A DNA stretch of 64,000 nt, taken from the NCBI RefSeq assembly GCF_000317575.1, contig NC_019748.1:1690001-1754000 (forward strand), written 5' to 3'. This stretch comes from Stanieria cyanosphaera PCC 7437 (GTDB lineage: Bacteria > Cyanobacteriota > Cyanobacteriia > Cyanobacteriales > Xenococcaceae). Made by a program: the position numbers and the translations under genes. Below are positions 7,153 to 16,280 of the stretch, one piece after another; position 1 is the first letter of the stretch, and every line of letters starts with the position of its first letter. The notes beneath the pieces are model-generated. The model worked only from the letters and a program-made list of their open reading frames with translations, did no database searches and was not told the DNA's origin.

Positions 7153-9609
7153 ATGAAGTATTCATTTGATCACTTAAAGCAGCTTATCCCCACGAGCATT
7201 ATTGAACCAGAATTTTTCACTTTTATTACCCAAGCTCCTATAGCGATCGCTCTATTTGACCGACAGATGCGCTATTTAGCAGCTAGTTCTTGCTGGTTAA
7301 AAGAATATCATCTCGAAGATAAGAATCCGATTGGTTATCTTCAAGAACAGATATTACCTAGTCTGTCTCAGCTTTGGCATCAAGGTTATCAAAGTTGTTT
7401 GGTTGGCATGAATTTTCAATCAGCAGCAGAAAGATTAATTCACGATGATGGTTCTGAAGATTGGATTAAGTGTTTCTTTCAGCCTTGGTATAATTCACAA
7501 CATCAAATTGCAGGTGCGGTCGTTTTTACTGAAGTAATTACTGAAAAAAAGTTTCTTCAAGCTCAATTAAAAGCTAGTGAAACCAAAAATCAAGCTATTT
7601 TGAAGGTCATCACTGATATTGTCTTAATAATAGATTACAAAAAACAACAGATCAAAATTATTCCTACTAATCAAGCTTCTTTTTCTCAAAAGAGAGTTAA
7701 TTTGATTAATCAGACTATTAGTAAGTTTTATAGTAAGACAACTTCTAAAAAGTTTTGGCAGCTAGTTAATCAAGCTTTAACGACCAGAAAAAATGTCAGC
7801 TTTGAATATAGTGTGTCAGAAGAGGAAACTCAACAATGCTTTACTGCTAATATTTCTCCTCTCTCTAAAGATACTGTGATTTGGGTAGCACGGGACATCT
7901 CCTCTCTGAAGCAAATAGAACAAGCTTTATCACTAGAACAAGAATTAGCCAGAGTTACGTTACAATCGATCGCTGATGCAGTGATTACTACCGATGCAAA
8001 TGGTAAGGTCAACAATCTTAATCCAATGGCAGAACAACTAACTGGTTGGACAGAAGAAGAAGCTTATGGACTAAATATTACAGAAGTATTTCAGTTAGTA
8101 GATGAAAAAACTAAAAAACCACTGACTAAAACCTTAGAGCTAGTTTTAAAACAAGAACAAACAGTCTGTTTATCAACTGATACAGTTTTAATTACTCGTG
8201 ATGGTTCTGAATACGCGATCGAAGATTCGGCAGCACCTATTTATAATTATCAAGGTGATGTAATTGGGATGGTGATTATTTTTCATGACGTGACTGGTTC
8301 TCGTCAATTAACTCGTCAATTATCTTGGCAAGCTCGCCACGATCCACTTACAGGATTATACAATCGGCTTGAATTTGAACGACAAGCTCAACAAACAATT
8401 ATTGCTGCACAACAAGAAGATTCCCATCATATTCTTTGTTATCTCGACCTCGACCAATTTAAACTTGTTAATGATACCTGTGGTCATGCTGCTGGAGATG
8501 AATTATTAAGGCAAGTGACCAATTTAATGCAACGAAGAGTTAGAACTACAGATGTTTTGGCTCGTTTGGGAGGAGATGAATTTGCCTTACTTCTTTATCA
8601 TTGCTCTCTAACAGAAGGAGAAAAAATTGCTAATACTTTAAGGGAATTAATTAAGAATTTTCGTTTTACATGGCAAAAAAACAGTTTTACGATTGGAGTT
8701 AGTATTGGTTTAGTCACCATTGATCGAAATAGTACTAATTTAAATCAAGTTTTAAGTGCTGCTGATGCTACTTGCTACGCAGCAAAGCAAAAAGGACGTA
8801 ATTGTATTCAAGTTTATGCTCCTGAAGAATGTAATTTATCTCAACAACAAGGCGATTTACCCTGGATTAATCGTTTAAACCAAGCTTTAGCAGAAAATCG
8901 TTTTTGTCTTTATTGGCAAAACATTGCTCCAGTGAGCGATCGCTCTCAACGAAAACATTATGAAATTTTATTGCGTTTGATTGATGAAACAGGCGCGATT
9001 ATTCTTCCTGGTGCTTTTATTCCTGCTGCGGAAAGATACAATCTCATGCCTACAATTGATCGTTGGGTAATTAATACGTTTTTCAAACTTTACGAACAAT
9101 GTTGTCAAAAAGAGTCGAACAGTGACAACATTTATACAATCAATCTTTCGGCAACCACTATTAATCAAGGAGAGTTGTGCCAGTTTCTCAAAGAACAATT
9201 TTCTTTGTATACAATTTCTCCTAATAATATTTGCTTTGAAATAACTGAAACAACTGCGATCGCTAATTTAACTCAAGCTACTCAATTAATCCAAGAATTA
9301 AAGCAATTAGGTTGTTATTTTGCTTTGGATGATTTTGGTAGCGGAATAAGTTCTTTGACATATTTAAAGAATTTGCCCGTCGACTATCTCAAAATTGACG
9401 GCTCTTTTATTAAAAATATTACCAACGATCCGATTGACCGCGCTACAGTAGAAGCTTTTAATCGAATTAGTCACGTTATGAAGATCAAAACTATTGCCGA
9501 GTTTGTTGAGAATGAGGATATTTTAGCTTCTTTAAAAGAGTTAGAAATAGATTACGCTCAAGGCTACGGAATTGCTAAACCTATTCCTCTCTCTTTTGCT
9601 TGTACTTAG
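7153..9609 (+). CDS. PAS-GGDEF-EAL bifunctional cyclic-di-GMP protein
   Basis: 818 residues from ATG at 7153 (a TTG three codons earlier is less likely). In order: PAS-like domain about 15-140, a weaker PAS-like region 140-260, a clear PAS 270-395 with TTDANGKVNNLNPMAEQLTGW, GGDEF domain 405-565 and EAL domain 580-815. The diguanylate cyclase signature is intact (GGDEF at 473-477). The EAL side keeps the metal and catalytic residues: E604 in EILLRL, the N of INLSA, EITET, D726-D727 in LDDFGSG, K in LKIDGS, and E in AEFVE. Both activities are therefore possible, with PAS domains probably setting the balance. No transmembrane segment, so probably cytosolic. Confidence 0.92.
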   Translation: MKYSFDHLKQLIPTSIIEPEFFTFITQAPIAIALFDRQMRYLAASSCWLKEYHLEDKNPIGYLQEQILPSLSQLWHQGYQSCLVGMNFQSAAERLIHDDGSEDWIKCFFQPWYNSQHQIAGAVVFTEVITEKKFLQAQLKASETKNQAILKVITDIVLIIDYKKQQIKIIPTNQASFSQKRVNLINQTISKFYSKTTSKKFWQLVNQALTTRKNVSFEYSVSEEETQQCFTANISPLSKDTVIWVARDISSLKQIEQALSLEQELARVTLQSIADAVITTDANGKVNNLNPMAEQLTGWTEEEAYGLNITEVFQLVDEKTKKPLTKTLELVLKQEQTVCLSTDTVLITRDGSEYAIEDSAAPIYNYQGDVIGMVIIFHDVTGSRQLTRQLSWQARHDPLTGLYNRLEFERQAQQTIIAAQQEDSHHILCYLDLDQFKLVNDTCGHAAGDELLRQVTNLMQRRVRTTDVLARLGGDEFALLLYHCSLTEGEKIANTLRELIKNFRFTWQKNSFTIGVSIGLVTIDRNSTNLNQVLSAADATCYAAKQKGRNCIQVYAPEECNLSQQQGDLPWINRLNQALAENRFCLYWQNIAPVSDRSQRKHYEILLRLIDETGAIILPGAFIPAAERYNLMPTIDRWVINTFFKLYEQCCQKESNSDNIYTINLSATTINQGELCQFLKEQFSLYTISPNNICFEITETTAIANLTQATQLIQELKQLGCYFALDDFGSGISSLTYLKNLPVDYLKIDGSFIKNITNDPIDRATVEAFNRISHVMKIKTIAEFVENEDILASLKELEIDYAQGYGIAKPIPLSFACT

Positions 9610-9789
9610 ACTTTATTGATTGAAAATACTGTTGATAATATTAACAATTAATTTAAGATTTCAAGTCTGTTTAAAAGCCAGAGGTTCACTGCTATCCTGT
9701 AGTAGCTAAGCGCCACGAGCTAGCCGAGATAGTACTTTCTGTCTTAAAACTATTTAAAATTAGAATTGAAGACTTTCATAATTAAAGTC

Positions 9790-10068
9790 ATGACCAATAT
9801 CCGAGAAGAATTAAATCGCAAATTAAATAACTTATCTCCCGAACAACTTAATTCGGTTTGTGAATTTGTAGAATTTTTAGAGTACAAACAACAGCCTGTT
9901 AAAACAGAAAAACCTATTACCAACGAAGATATAGACAAAATTGTTGAATCCTATCGTCAACAAAACAAACCGCTACCAATCGGTTTAGCTAAAGGTGAAT
10001 TTCTTGTTCCCGATGACTTTAACGATCCGCTACCCGATGAAATTCTAGATTTATTTGAACCGAAATGA
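9790..10068 (+). CDS. antitoxin of a VapBC-type pair
   Basis: 92 residues from ATG at 9790; a TTG at 9766 would add eight residues and is less likely. The N-terminus REELNRKLNNLSPEQLNSVCEFVEFLEYK resembles the short helical region of DUF2281-like antitoxins found next to PIN toxins in cyanobacteria. The acidic C-terminus DDFNDPLPDEILDLFEPK would neutralise the toxin. The stop overlaps the toxin ATG by 4 bp (ATGA), the usual translational coupling of toxin-antitoxin modules. Family call is from layout plus sequence character. Confidence 0.75.
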   Translation: MTNIREELNRKLNNLSPEQLNSVCEFVEFLEYKQQPVKTEKPITNEDIDKIVESYRQQNKPLPIGLAKGEFLVPDDFNDPLPDEILDLFEPK

Positions 10069-10460
10069 GAATATTGTTAGATACCCATATCTTTCTGTGG
10101 CTGATTGAAGATAACAAGCGTTTATCAGATCGATATCGCCAAGCAATTCAAAATCCTAATAATGAAAAATTTTTAAGTGTTGTCTCAATCTGGGAATGTG
10201 TAATTAAATATCAAATTGGCAAATTAAATTTTCCTAGTTCTCCAGAAATTTATCTACCAATGCAAAGAAGAGAACACCTAATTAAAACAATTAATGTTGA
10301 TGAGAATAGTATTGCTCAACTAATTAATCTTCCTTTAGTACATGGCGATCCCTTTGATCGCCTAATTATTGCTCAAGCTTTACAATATGATTTGGTTATA
10401 ATGACTCAGGATAAAGCAATACTAGCTTATCCAGAAATTAGGATTTTGCCTAATAATTAA
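10065..10460 (+). CDS. PIN-domain ribonuclease toxin, VapC family
   Basis: 131 residues of PIN fold. The acidic metal-binding residues are present: D6 (LLDTHIFLW), E44 (SIWECVIK), D95 and D98 (VHGDPFDRLIIAQA) and D116 (TQDKAI). The DTHIFLW and GDPFDR wording is that of the Sll0205-like PIN subgroup. It probably cleaves RNA when not held by the antitoxin encoded immediately upstream with a 4-bp overlap. All catalytic residues look intact, so the module may be active. Confidence 0.88.
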   Translation: MRILLDTHIFLWLIEDNKRLSDRYRQAIQNPNNEKFLSVVSIWECVIKYQIGKLNFPSSPEIYLPMQRREHLIKTINVDENSIAQLINLPLVHGDPFDRLIIAQALQYDLVIMTQDKAILAYPEIRILPNN

Positions 10461-10591
10461 TTATTTTAGATGTTCAATTAAGTTTATATCCTTTCCTACG
10501 CAAAAATAATACTAACTAAAGCGATCGCATCAGAAAATATCACTAAAGCTATAATTAACTTAAAACTTATAATTAGAAATTTGACAGAAAA

Positions 10592-11194
10592 TTACTGAAT
10601 TAAACCAATTCGACTAAAAGGAAAAAACCTCATCACTGCATGACCAATTACATTTTCTCGTGGTAAAAAACCCCAAATATGAGAGTCATTACTATTATTC
10701 CGGTTATCTCCCATCACAAATAAATAACCATCGGGAACTACAACGGGGGCAAGATTGTATTTGGGTGGTTCAGCAATATAAGTTTCTTTTAAAGGTTGAT
10801 TATCAACATAGACAATGCCATTTTCTACAGCTACAGTTTGACCGGCAGTAGCAATTACTCTTTTAATAAAAGCTTGATTAGCTTGATATCCTTGCATTTG
10901 CAGTTGTGGCGGTGGTGTAAAAACAATGATATCTCCTTGTAATGGGGAATGGGAATAATAAGAAACTTTTTCTACCACCAAGCGATCGCCTGTTGCTAAA
11001 GTAGGAATCATCGAATCTGAAGGAATATAGCGGGGTTCTGCAATAAATATACGAATTAAAAAAGCTAAAACCAAAGCAATGATAACCGTAACAGCATTTT
11101 CTTTGATTTTTTGCCATAAATTAGTTTGATTAACTATCTTTTCAGGTAATTGATTAGATTCGGTTTCGACTAGTTTTTTGTCGGGAGATTTCAT
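10592..11194 (-). CDS. lepB: signal peptidase I
   Basis: 200 residues. A cytosolic N-terminus is followed by one membrane span (about 34-52, VTVIIALVLAFLIRIFIA) and an extracytoplasmic catalytic domain. The Ser-Lys dyad is visible: Ser61 in PSDSMIPTL and Lys111 in IKRVIATAGQ. The box GDNRNNSNDSHIWGFLP near the C-terminus is the conserved family box. It removes signal peptides from exported proteins at the membrane. It is convergent with the upstream toxin gene and divergent from the lipoprotein gene at 11287. Confidence 0.96.
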   Translation of the reverse strand: MKSPDKKLVETESNQLPEKIVNQTNLWQKIKENAVTVIIALVLAFLIRIFIAEPRYIPSDSMIPTLATGDRLVVEKVSYYSHSPLQGDIIVFTPPPQLQMQGYQANQAFIKRVIATAGQTVAVENGIVYVDNQPLKETYIAEPPKYNLAPVVVPDGYLFVMGDNRNNSNDSHIWGFLPRENVIGHAVMRFFPFSRIGLIQ

Positions 11195-11286
11195 GAGAAT
11201 TAAGAATAAAGAATGATGAATTCTGAATTATTGTGCCATAAAGTGAATTTATTGGTTAAATCCAGTATTTTTTTGAGGAGAACAAT

Positions 11287-11811
11287 ATGCGTATACATCG
11301 TCGTTATGTTTTGTTGAGTTTAATGAGTGTTGGTTTGACATTTTGGTTGACAAGCTGCGGGACAAAAACCATCGATCAATATCAAGCAACGGCTAAAACG
11401 ACTTTAACGTGGCGAGTTAATTATACTCCTGACCCGATGGAAGATAAACGAGGCAGATGGGAAGAATTTGCTTCTACTTCTTTAGATAATGTTAATGGTC
11501 AGAAACCAGCAGAAGCTTTTGGCAATGCTGATGATCGGGGTTTGTGGTGGCCCAGAATTCCGTCCAAACCTAGTTTAGACCAAATTGAAGAACGACAACA
11601 ACGAGCTTACGAAAAACCAGGAAGACCAGAACTTCTACGCACGGTAAAATATTACATTACCTATCAGCAAGATGGACAGCAATTTACTCTTCCAACCAAT
11701 TATGCAGTTTATCGACAAGTAGTTAAAGCTTATCCTCAACAAATTCCTTTACGATTAACAATGGGAATTAATAACGGTTCGGTAGAAAAAGCTGAACCAA
11801 TTAACAATTAA
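11287..11811 (+). CDS. conserved cyanobacterial lipoprotein of unknown function
   Basis: 174 residues. N-terminal signal [20 protein letters not shown] ends in a lipobox-like LTSC with Cys24, so the mature protein is probably membrane-anchored outside the cytoplasm. The rest is soluble and rich in aromatic and charged residues ([38 protein letters not shown]). I recognise no enzyme motif. GAGGAG precedes the ATG. It ends 2 bp before dapB, so the two are almost certainly co-transcribed, although dapB acts in the cytosol and gives no functional clue. Confidence 0.75.
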   Translation: MRIHRRYVLLSLMSVGLTFWLTSCGTKTIDQYQATAKTTLTWRVNYTPDPMEDKRGRWEEFASTSLDNVNGQKPAEAFGNADDRGLWWPRIPSKPSLDQIEERQQRAYEKPGRPELLRTVKYYITYQQDGQQFTLPTNYAVYRQVVKAYPQQIPLRLTMGINNGSVEKAEPINN

Positions 11812-11813
11812 AC

Positions 11814-12653
11814 ATGATTGGAGCTATGACAAATCAATCTCTTATTCCAGTGGTAGTGAACGGTGCTGCGGGTAAAATGGGTCGAGAAGTAATTAAAGCA
11901 ATTGCCCAAGCAGAAGATTTGATGTTAGTGGGAGCAGTGGATAAAAATCCTGCTTATTTGGGTCAAGATGTAGGAGAAGTGATTGGTTGCGGTGCGCTAG
12001 AAGTTCCAATCCTCAATGATTTACAAAGTGTGTTGGTTCTAGCTACTCAAGAAAAGATTCAAGGGGTAATGGTAGATTTTACTCACCCTGATTCTGTTTA
12101 TGATAATACTCGTAGTGCGATCGCGTATGGGGTGCGTCCTGTAGTGGGTACGACTGGTTTAAGTGAAGCACAAATTAAAGATTTAGCTGAATTTGCCGAT
12201 AAAGCTAGCACAGGAGCTTTAATTATTCCTAATTTTTCAATTGGCATGGTTTTACTTCAGCAAGCTGCGCTTCAAGCTGCTCAATATTTTGATCATGTTG
12301 AGATTATTGAACTACATCACAATCAAAAGGCAGACGCTCCTAGTGGTACGGCGATTAAAACTGCTCAGATGTTAGCAGAATTGGGTAAAACTTTTAATCC
12401 TCAAGTAGTAACAGAAACAGAACACATCCCAGGAGCCAGAGGCAGTAAATTAGAAGAAGATATTCGCATCCATAGTGTTCGTTTACCTGGATTAATTGCT
12501 CACCAGGAAGTGATTTTCGGCGCACCAGGACAAATTTATACTCTCCGTCATGATACCAGCGATCGCTCTTGTTATATGCCTGGAGTGTTATTATCGATTC
12601 GGAAGGTAACTCAATTAACTTCTTTAGTTTATGGTTTAGAAAAAATCCTTTAG
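11814..12653 (+). CDS. dapB: 4-hydroxy-tetrahydrodipicolinate reductase
   Basis: Catalyses the NAD(P)H-dependent step from hydroxy-tetrahydrodipicolinate to tetrahydrodipicolinate in lysine and peptidoglycan precursor synthesis. 279 residues. The Rossmann motif [12 protein letters not shown] (about 15-27), [21 protein letters not shown] and the catalytic/substrate loop [15 protein letters not shown] are all present. A second ATG at 11826 would remove four residues without affecting the fold. The start is 2 bp from the lipoprotein stop. Confidence 0.96.
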   Translation: MIGAMTNQSLIPVVVNGAAGKMGREVIKAIAQAEDLMLVGAVDKNPAYLGQDVGEVIGCGALEVPILNDLQSVLVLATQEKIQGVMVDFTHPDSVYDNTRSAIAYGVRPVVGTTGLSEAQIKDLAEFADKASTGALIIPNFSIGMVLLQQAALQAAQYFDHVEIIELHHNQKADAPSGTAIKTAQMLAELGKTFNPQVVTETEHIPGARGSKLEEDIRIHSVRLPGLIAHQEVIFGAPGQIYTLRHDTSDRSCYMPGVLLSIRKVTQLTSLVYGLEKIL

Positions 12654-12675
12654 AATTCTCAATCTTGAATTCATT

Positions 12676-13371
12676 ATGCTAGTTTCCTTAACTCGCGAAA
12701 AATTTGAGCAGATTATTCCATTGATTGCGACTGGCGCACAATATGCTTATTATTGGGGCAAGTGGCAAGACTTGTTAAATCGACTGCTCATTTCTGTAGT
12801 AGCTGTGGTAGTGATTCTGATTCTAGACGTAGTTTTGGGACAAGGAGCGCAAGCACTCATTTTATTATTAGGAGTAATAGCGGGTTTATATTGGCTTTGG
12901 AGTCCTATCTATTGGGCAAGTCTGCGGAATAATCAATACCGCCGTTTTCCCTATAGTGGTTTTTGGCGGGGTCGAATTTTAGAAATTTTCTTGACTGAAG
13001 ACTTAATTGGTGAAGAAGAAACCGTCAATCAACGAGGGGATCTAGTTATTAATGAAATTCGGGAAAGACGAATTAATTTAGTCATTGGAGATGAAACTGG
13101 TTTTGAAATAGAACTGCAAGCTCCCCTACAAAGATTATACAAAGCGATCGCGCCTGGTCAAATAGCCGAATTATTAGTTCTTTCTCGTCAACCCAATCTT
13201 GCCAAAATAGATAAATTTACTGATGCTTACATTCCTAGTTTGAATCTTTGGATTGGCGAATATCCTTATTTACAAAGAGATGTTTTTGCTGAAGTTAGCC
13301 GTCAGTTGGGCAGCGATCGCTCAAGAGCTAATCTTAATAAAAACCGAGTTAGAAAACCGCCTATGAAATAA
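12676..13371 (+). CDS. conserved membrane protein of unknown function
   Basis: 231 residues. Two adjacent hydrophobic segments (about 36-54 and 58-76) form a probable hairpin in the membrane. A soluble C-terminal domain of about 150 residues follows (GFWRGRILEIFLTEDL, ERRINLVIGDETGFEIEL). Similar proteins in cyanobacterial genomes have, as I recall, been labelled phosphate ABC transporter permease, but nothing here resembles a PstA/PstC permease, so I do not use that name. It lies 22 bp downstream of dapB and may share its transcript. Confidence 0.7.
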   Translation: MLVSLTREKFEQIIPLIATGAQYAYYWGKWQDLLNRLLISVVAVVVILILDVVLGQGAQALILLLGVIAGLYWLWSPIYWASLRNNQYRRFPYSGFWRGRILEIFLTEDLIGEEETVNQRGDLVINEIRERRINLVIGDETGFEIELQAPLQRLYKAIAPGQIAELLVLSRQPNLAKIDKFTDAYIPSLNLWIGEYPYLQRDVFAEVSRQLGSDRSRANLNKNRVRKPPMK

Positions 13372-13393
13372 TGTTAGTGTTATGGGCGATTAA

Positions 13394-14266
13394 TTAAACC
13401 CTAAATAAAATAATAAATTCTGTTCCATTGTAATTATTAACTTGAATTGTTCCTTGTAACTGTCTGACGAAACTTTTAACTAATTTTAATCCTAAAGAAT
13501 TTGTTTTTTCTAAAGTAAAATCTTCTGGAAGACCGATACCATTATCTTTAACGATTAAGGTGAAATTATGCTTTTCGTCTTCTATAAATTTAATTTGCAG
13601 ATAGCCGATTTTGTCTTTTATAAATGCATATTTTAGAGAATTGGAAACAAGTTCGTTAATAATTAATCCACAATTTAGTGCAATTTCAAGTTCGATGAAT
13701 GTAGATTGAACGTCTATTTTCAGAGTAGATGAAGTACCATCAATTTTATAGGATTCATACAAAGTAGCTACTAAACTTTGAAAATATTTAGCTGCATCAA
13801 TCCGAGCTAAATCTTTGGCTTGATATAGCTGTTCGTGCAGTAGTGCCATCGAACTGACACGATTTTGACATTCTTTCAAAATTTGAATAACCTTTGGTTC
13901 TTGGATATGTCTACATTGATGTCGAAAAAGACTATCAATTACCTGCAAATTGTTCTTGACTCGATGGTGAACTTCTTTGAGTAGTATTTCTTTTTCTGTT
14001 AAAGATGCTGCAATTGTTTCTTCTGCTTGTTTGCGTTTGCTAATATTTTGAATTTGAGCGATAAAATATAAAGGTTGACCTAGCTTGTCTCGAACCAAAG
14101 AAACACTTAATAAAATCCACACGATCTGTCCGTCTTTGTGGAAATAGCGTTTTTCCATTTGGTAAGTGCGAATCTCATTGTTGAGTATTTGACGAACGTA
14201 ATTCAAATCTGCATCTAGATCGTCAGGATCAGAGTTAATATCCAGACCAAGTTTGCTTTTGATTGA
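13394..14266 (-). pseudogene. 5'-truncated HisKA_2-type sensor histidine kinase
   Basis: The open frame runs from just after an in-frame TAA (14267-14269). It enters a PAS domain already in progress (residues DPDDLDADLNYV, then MEKRYFHKDGQIVWILLS, YFIAQIQNIS), followed by the HisKA_2 phosphoacceptor box EVHHRVKNNLQ and a HATPase domain with NELVSNSLKYAF, DNGIGLP and SLGLKLVKSF. The start of the PAS domain and any earlier sensor part are missing. The first usable start is TTG at 14206, inside the PAS domain. Upstream sequence to 14480 shows no remnant. It is either a decayed kinase or a short kinase still made from TTG. Residues needed for catalysis are present. Confidence 0.65.
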
Positions 14267-14481
14267 TTAACAATCTTTTACTCTCCAAACTCCTCAACTT
14301 TAGTAAAAGACAACCAAAAGTTTTTATTAATAACAATTTAAAAAAGTATAGGTTGGGTATTTTTAAAAGATAACAGATCGCAAGGGGTATTATCAAGCGT
14401 ATTTTTGCTGAAAAGTTGTCAGTAATTTAACGCAGTTACCCTCAAGTCAGATCTCGCAGAAAAAATCGCCGTCGTTAAAAA

Positions 14482-15084
14482 TTAGTAGGCTTGCCAAGTT
14501 AAAGCTACTAAACTATTAATGATACTAGCTGCGACGATTGCTCCTCCTTTGCGACTATTTAGATAAATATGGGGAATCGCACAATTTTCCAGCCATTGCT
14601 TCTGTACTGGGTTGAGAAATAAAGGAGGAGTAGCGATCGCTAAAGCTGGTTCAATCGTTTTACTGTCAATTAATTGTACTAAATTAGTTAAGGCACTCTC
14701 GTCTTGACCAATTATATAGATTCCATTGGGATGCTGTTTTGCTAAAATTTCTAATCCCCAAGCTGCTTTAGTTTGTTTGATGGGAGGACGAGTAACAGCA
14801 GTTGTACAACAATAAACAGGATTACAAAAAGTTTGTTGTAGTAAAGGTACAAGACTGACTTGAATCATCGGTACATCAACAATAATAGGAGTTCTGGCAG
14901 CTAAAGCTGCTGCACCGTGAAACAGAGCATCCGCAGAACAACGAAGCAAATGAAGATAATCAAAATCGGCAGTACTGTAAATTATTTGACGAACAATTTC
15001 ATATTGCGCAGGTGATAATTGATGAGTAGAGATTTCTTGATCGATGATTGCCAGACTTTGAGCATCTGTAATATGCAAATTCAT
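14482..15084 (-). CDS. cobH: precorrin-8X methylmutase
   Basis: Moves the methyl group from C-11 to C-12 to form hydrogenobyrinate (or its cobalt form) in cobalamin synthesis. 200 residues from ATG at 15084, chosen because GGAAAAGG lies directly upstream; a TTG at 15096 would add four residues. Motifs GAAALAARTPIIVDVPMIQV and PPIKQTKAAWGLE fit the CobH/CbiC family. The position I would expect to hold the catalytic His of the family (R-x-x-H-x-x-x-D) reads RQIIYSTADFD, a Tyr. I recall the same in other cyanobacterial homologues. No other cob genes are nearby and no cobalamin riboswitch was seen. Confidence 0.88.
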   Translation of the reverse strand: MNLHITDAQSLAIIDQEISTHQLSPAQYEIVRQIIYSTADFDYLHLLRCSADALFHGAAALAARTPIIVDVPMIQVSLVPLLQQTFCNPVYCCTTAVTRPPIKQTKAAWGLEILAKQHPNGIYIIGQDESALTNLVQLIDSKTIEPALAIATPPLFLNPVQKQWLENCAIPHIYLNSRKGGAIVAASIINSLVALTWQAY

Positions 15085-15175
15085 TGCCTTTTCCAATTCA
15101 GATAAAACTAGATGCTAATCTAGCTCGAAAATAATTTAATCGAAACTTGACTGAAGTATTTATTTACTTTTGCTC

Positions 15176-16165
15176 TCAAAATAATTGCCAATCTTTAGAA
15201 GTCAATCTTTTTAGCAATTGAAGACGTTTATTGATATAACTATCATCTAATCTACACCAACTATGAATTGGTGCTGCTTGAATGCCAATTGCCCACACCC
15301 AAATTTGGGCAGTTTGAGTAAAAGCTTGTAACGAATTTAATTCATACTCTGATAAAGTTTGAACACTTTGATAACCCGATAAAAAAGCATCTCGAACTTG
15401 TCTACTAATTCCCGCACTGAGAGATACTTGCAAAAATTTAGCCAAATCAAAAGTTCGCCAACCATAACCACACTGATCAAAGTCAAACAGTGTCACCTGA
15501 TTATTTTCCGTGAAGTGAACATTACCACTATGAGGATCGCCCCAACAAACTACCCACAGAGGAAATTCTCTAGGAAAATCTTGTAATTGAGTTTGGATTT
15601 TTGCGATCGCATTTTCTAAATAAATCAAATCTTCTGTTCTATGTTTCAGTAGAGGCGCAATAATTTTGAAAGAATTAGTTAATAAGTATTCCAGAGTCAA
15701 AGGTTGACGATTAATAGCAGGTTGAAAATCACTGGCAGTTTGATGGATTTTGGCTAAAGTTTCCCCTAAAATTTGACTTTGGGTCACATTGAGATCTCCT
15801 AAAGGAATTGTACCAGGTGCATAAGGAAATAAAGCAGCATAGCGATCGCCTTCTAAAGCCCGAATAGTGACAAATAACTTTCCCTCTTTAGTTTTCAAAG
15901 GATAAGCCACAGGAAGATAATTTTGATGTAAAAAATCGAGTAATTCTAATTCAAATTGAATATCTGCACCAGAACGCCAATGATGATGAGATACTCGCAG
16001 AATATATTGTGCTGCGATCGTTTGGATCAAATAAACATCACTCAAACCTCGATGCCACAATAAACATTGACTTACTGTTTCAAGTTCATATTGACAAATA
16101 ACTTGACTTACTAATGCTTGGGGAGCAAGGGTAGAGTAAATGACTGGAAAAACATCTGGAGTCAT
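15176..16165 (-). CDS. phosphotransferase with aminoglycoside/choline kinase fold
   Basis: 329 residues of the APH family. The N-lobe (about 15-110) has YILRVSHHHW as nucleotide-binding lysine/arginine region and VTIRALEGDRYAALFPYAPG as hinge. The catalytic loop is VVCWGDPHSGNVHF and the metal-binding motif is LFDFDQCGYGWRTFDLAKFL. The loop is normally H-G-D-x-H-x-x-N; here the first His is Trp while Asp, His and Asn remain. The natural substrate is probably a small hydroxyl metabolite (homoserine-kinase-like or choline-kinase-like), not necessarily an antibiotic. It is divergent from nirA. Confidence 0.85.
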   Translation of the reverse strand: MTPDVFPVIYSTLAPQALVSQVICQYELETVSQCLLWHRGLSDVYLIQTIAAQYILRVSHHHWRSGADIQFELELLDFLHQNYLPVAYPLKTKEGKLFVTIRALEGDRYAALFPYAPGTIPLGDLNVTQSQILGETLAKIHQTASDFQPAINRQPLTLEYLLTNSFKIIAPLLKHRTEDLIYLENAIAKIQTQLQDFPREFPLWVVCWGDPHSGNVHFTENNQVTLFDFDQCGYGWRTFDLAKFLQVSLSAGISRQVRDAFLSGYQSVQTLSEYELNSLQAFTQTAQIWVWAIGIQAAPIHSWCRLDDSYINKRLQLLKRLTSKDWQLF

Positions 16166-16225
16166 AAAAAATAATTAGACTCTTCCTGTTAGTAAATAAA
16201 TTACTAGTCTTAAAATTTTATTTGC

Positions 16226-16239
16226 GTATTTATAGATAC
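16226..16239 (+). promoter_or_regulatory. candidate NtcA site upstream of nirA
   Basis: GTA TTTATAGA TAC is a perfect match to the GTA-N8-TAC consensus bound by NtcA, the global nitrogen regulator that activates nitrate assimilation genes in cyanobacteria. It lies 345 bp before the nirA start and no TAN3T box sits at the usual 22 bp, so the activation geometry is uncertain. Confidence 0.45.
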
Positions 16240-16260
16240 CGTTTTTACAGTTACCAGTAG

Positions 16261-16280
16261 AGACGTTCCATGGAACGTCT
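16261..16280. repeat. 20-bp perfect palindrome
   Basis: AGACGTTCCA is followed directly by its reverse complement, with CTGTACAACA after it. The word ACGTCTGTACAA recurs at about 28569-28580, which points to a dispersed intergenic repeat rather than an operator specific to nirA. Confidence 0.55.

Noticed and set aside
12676-13371. Phosphate ABC transporter permease label
   Set aside because: Only two membrane segments and no permease coupling motif; kept as unknown membrane protein.
15085-15175. Cobalamin riboswitch upstream of cobH
   Set aside because: The gap is too short and lacks the B12-box wording.
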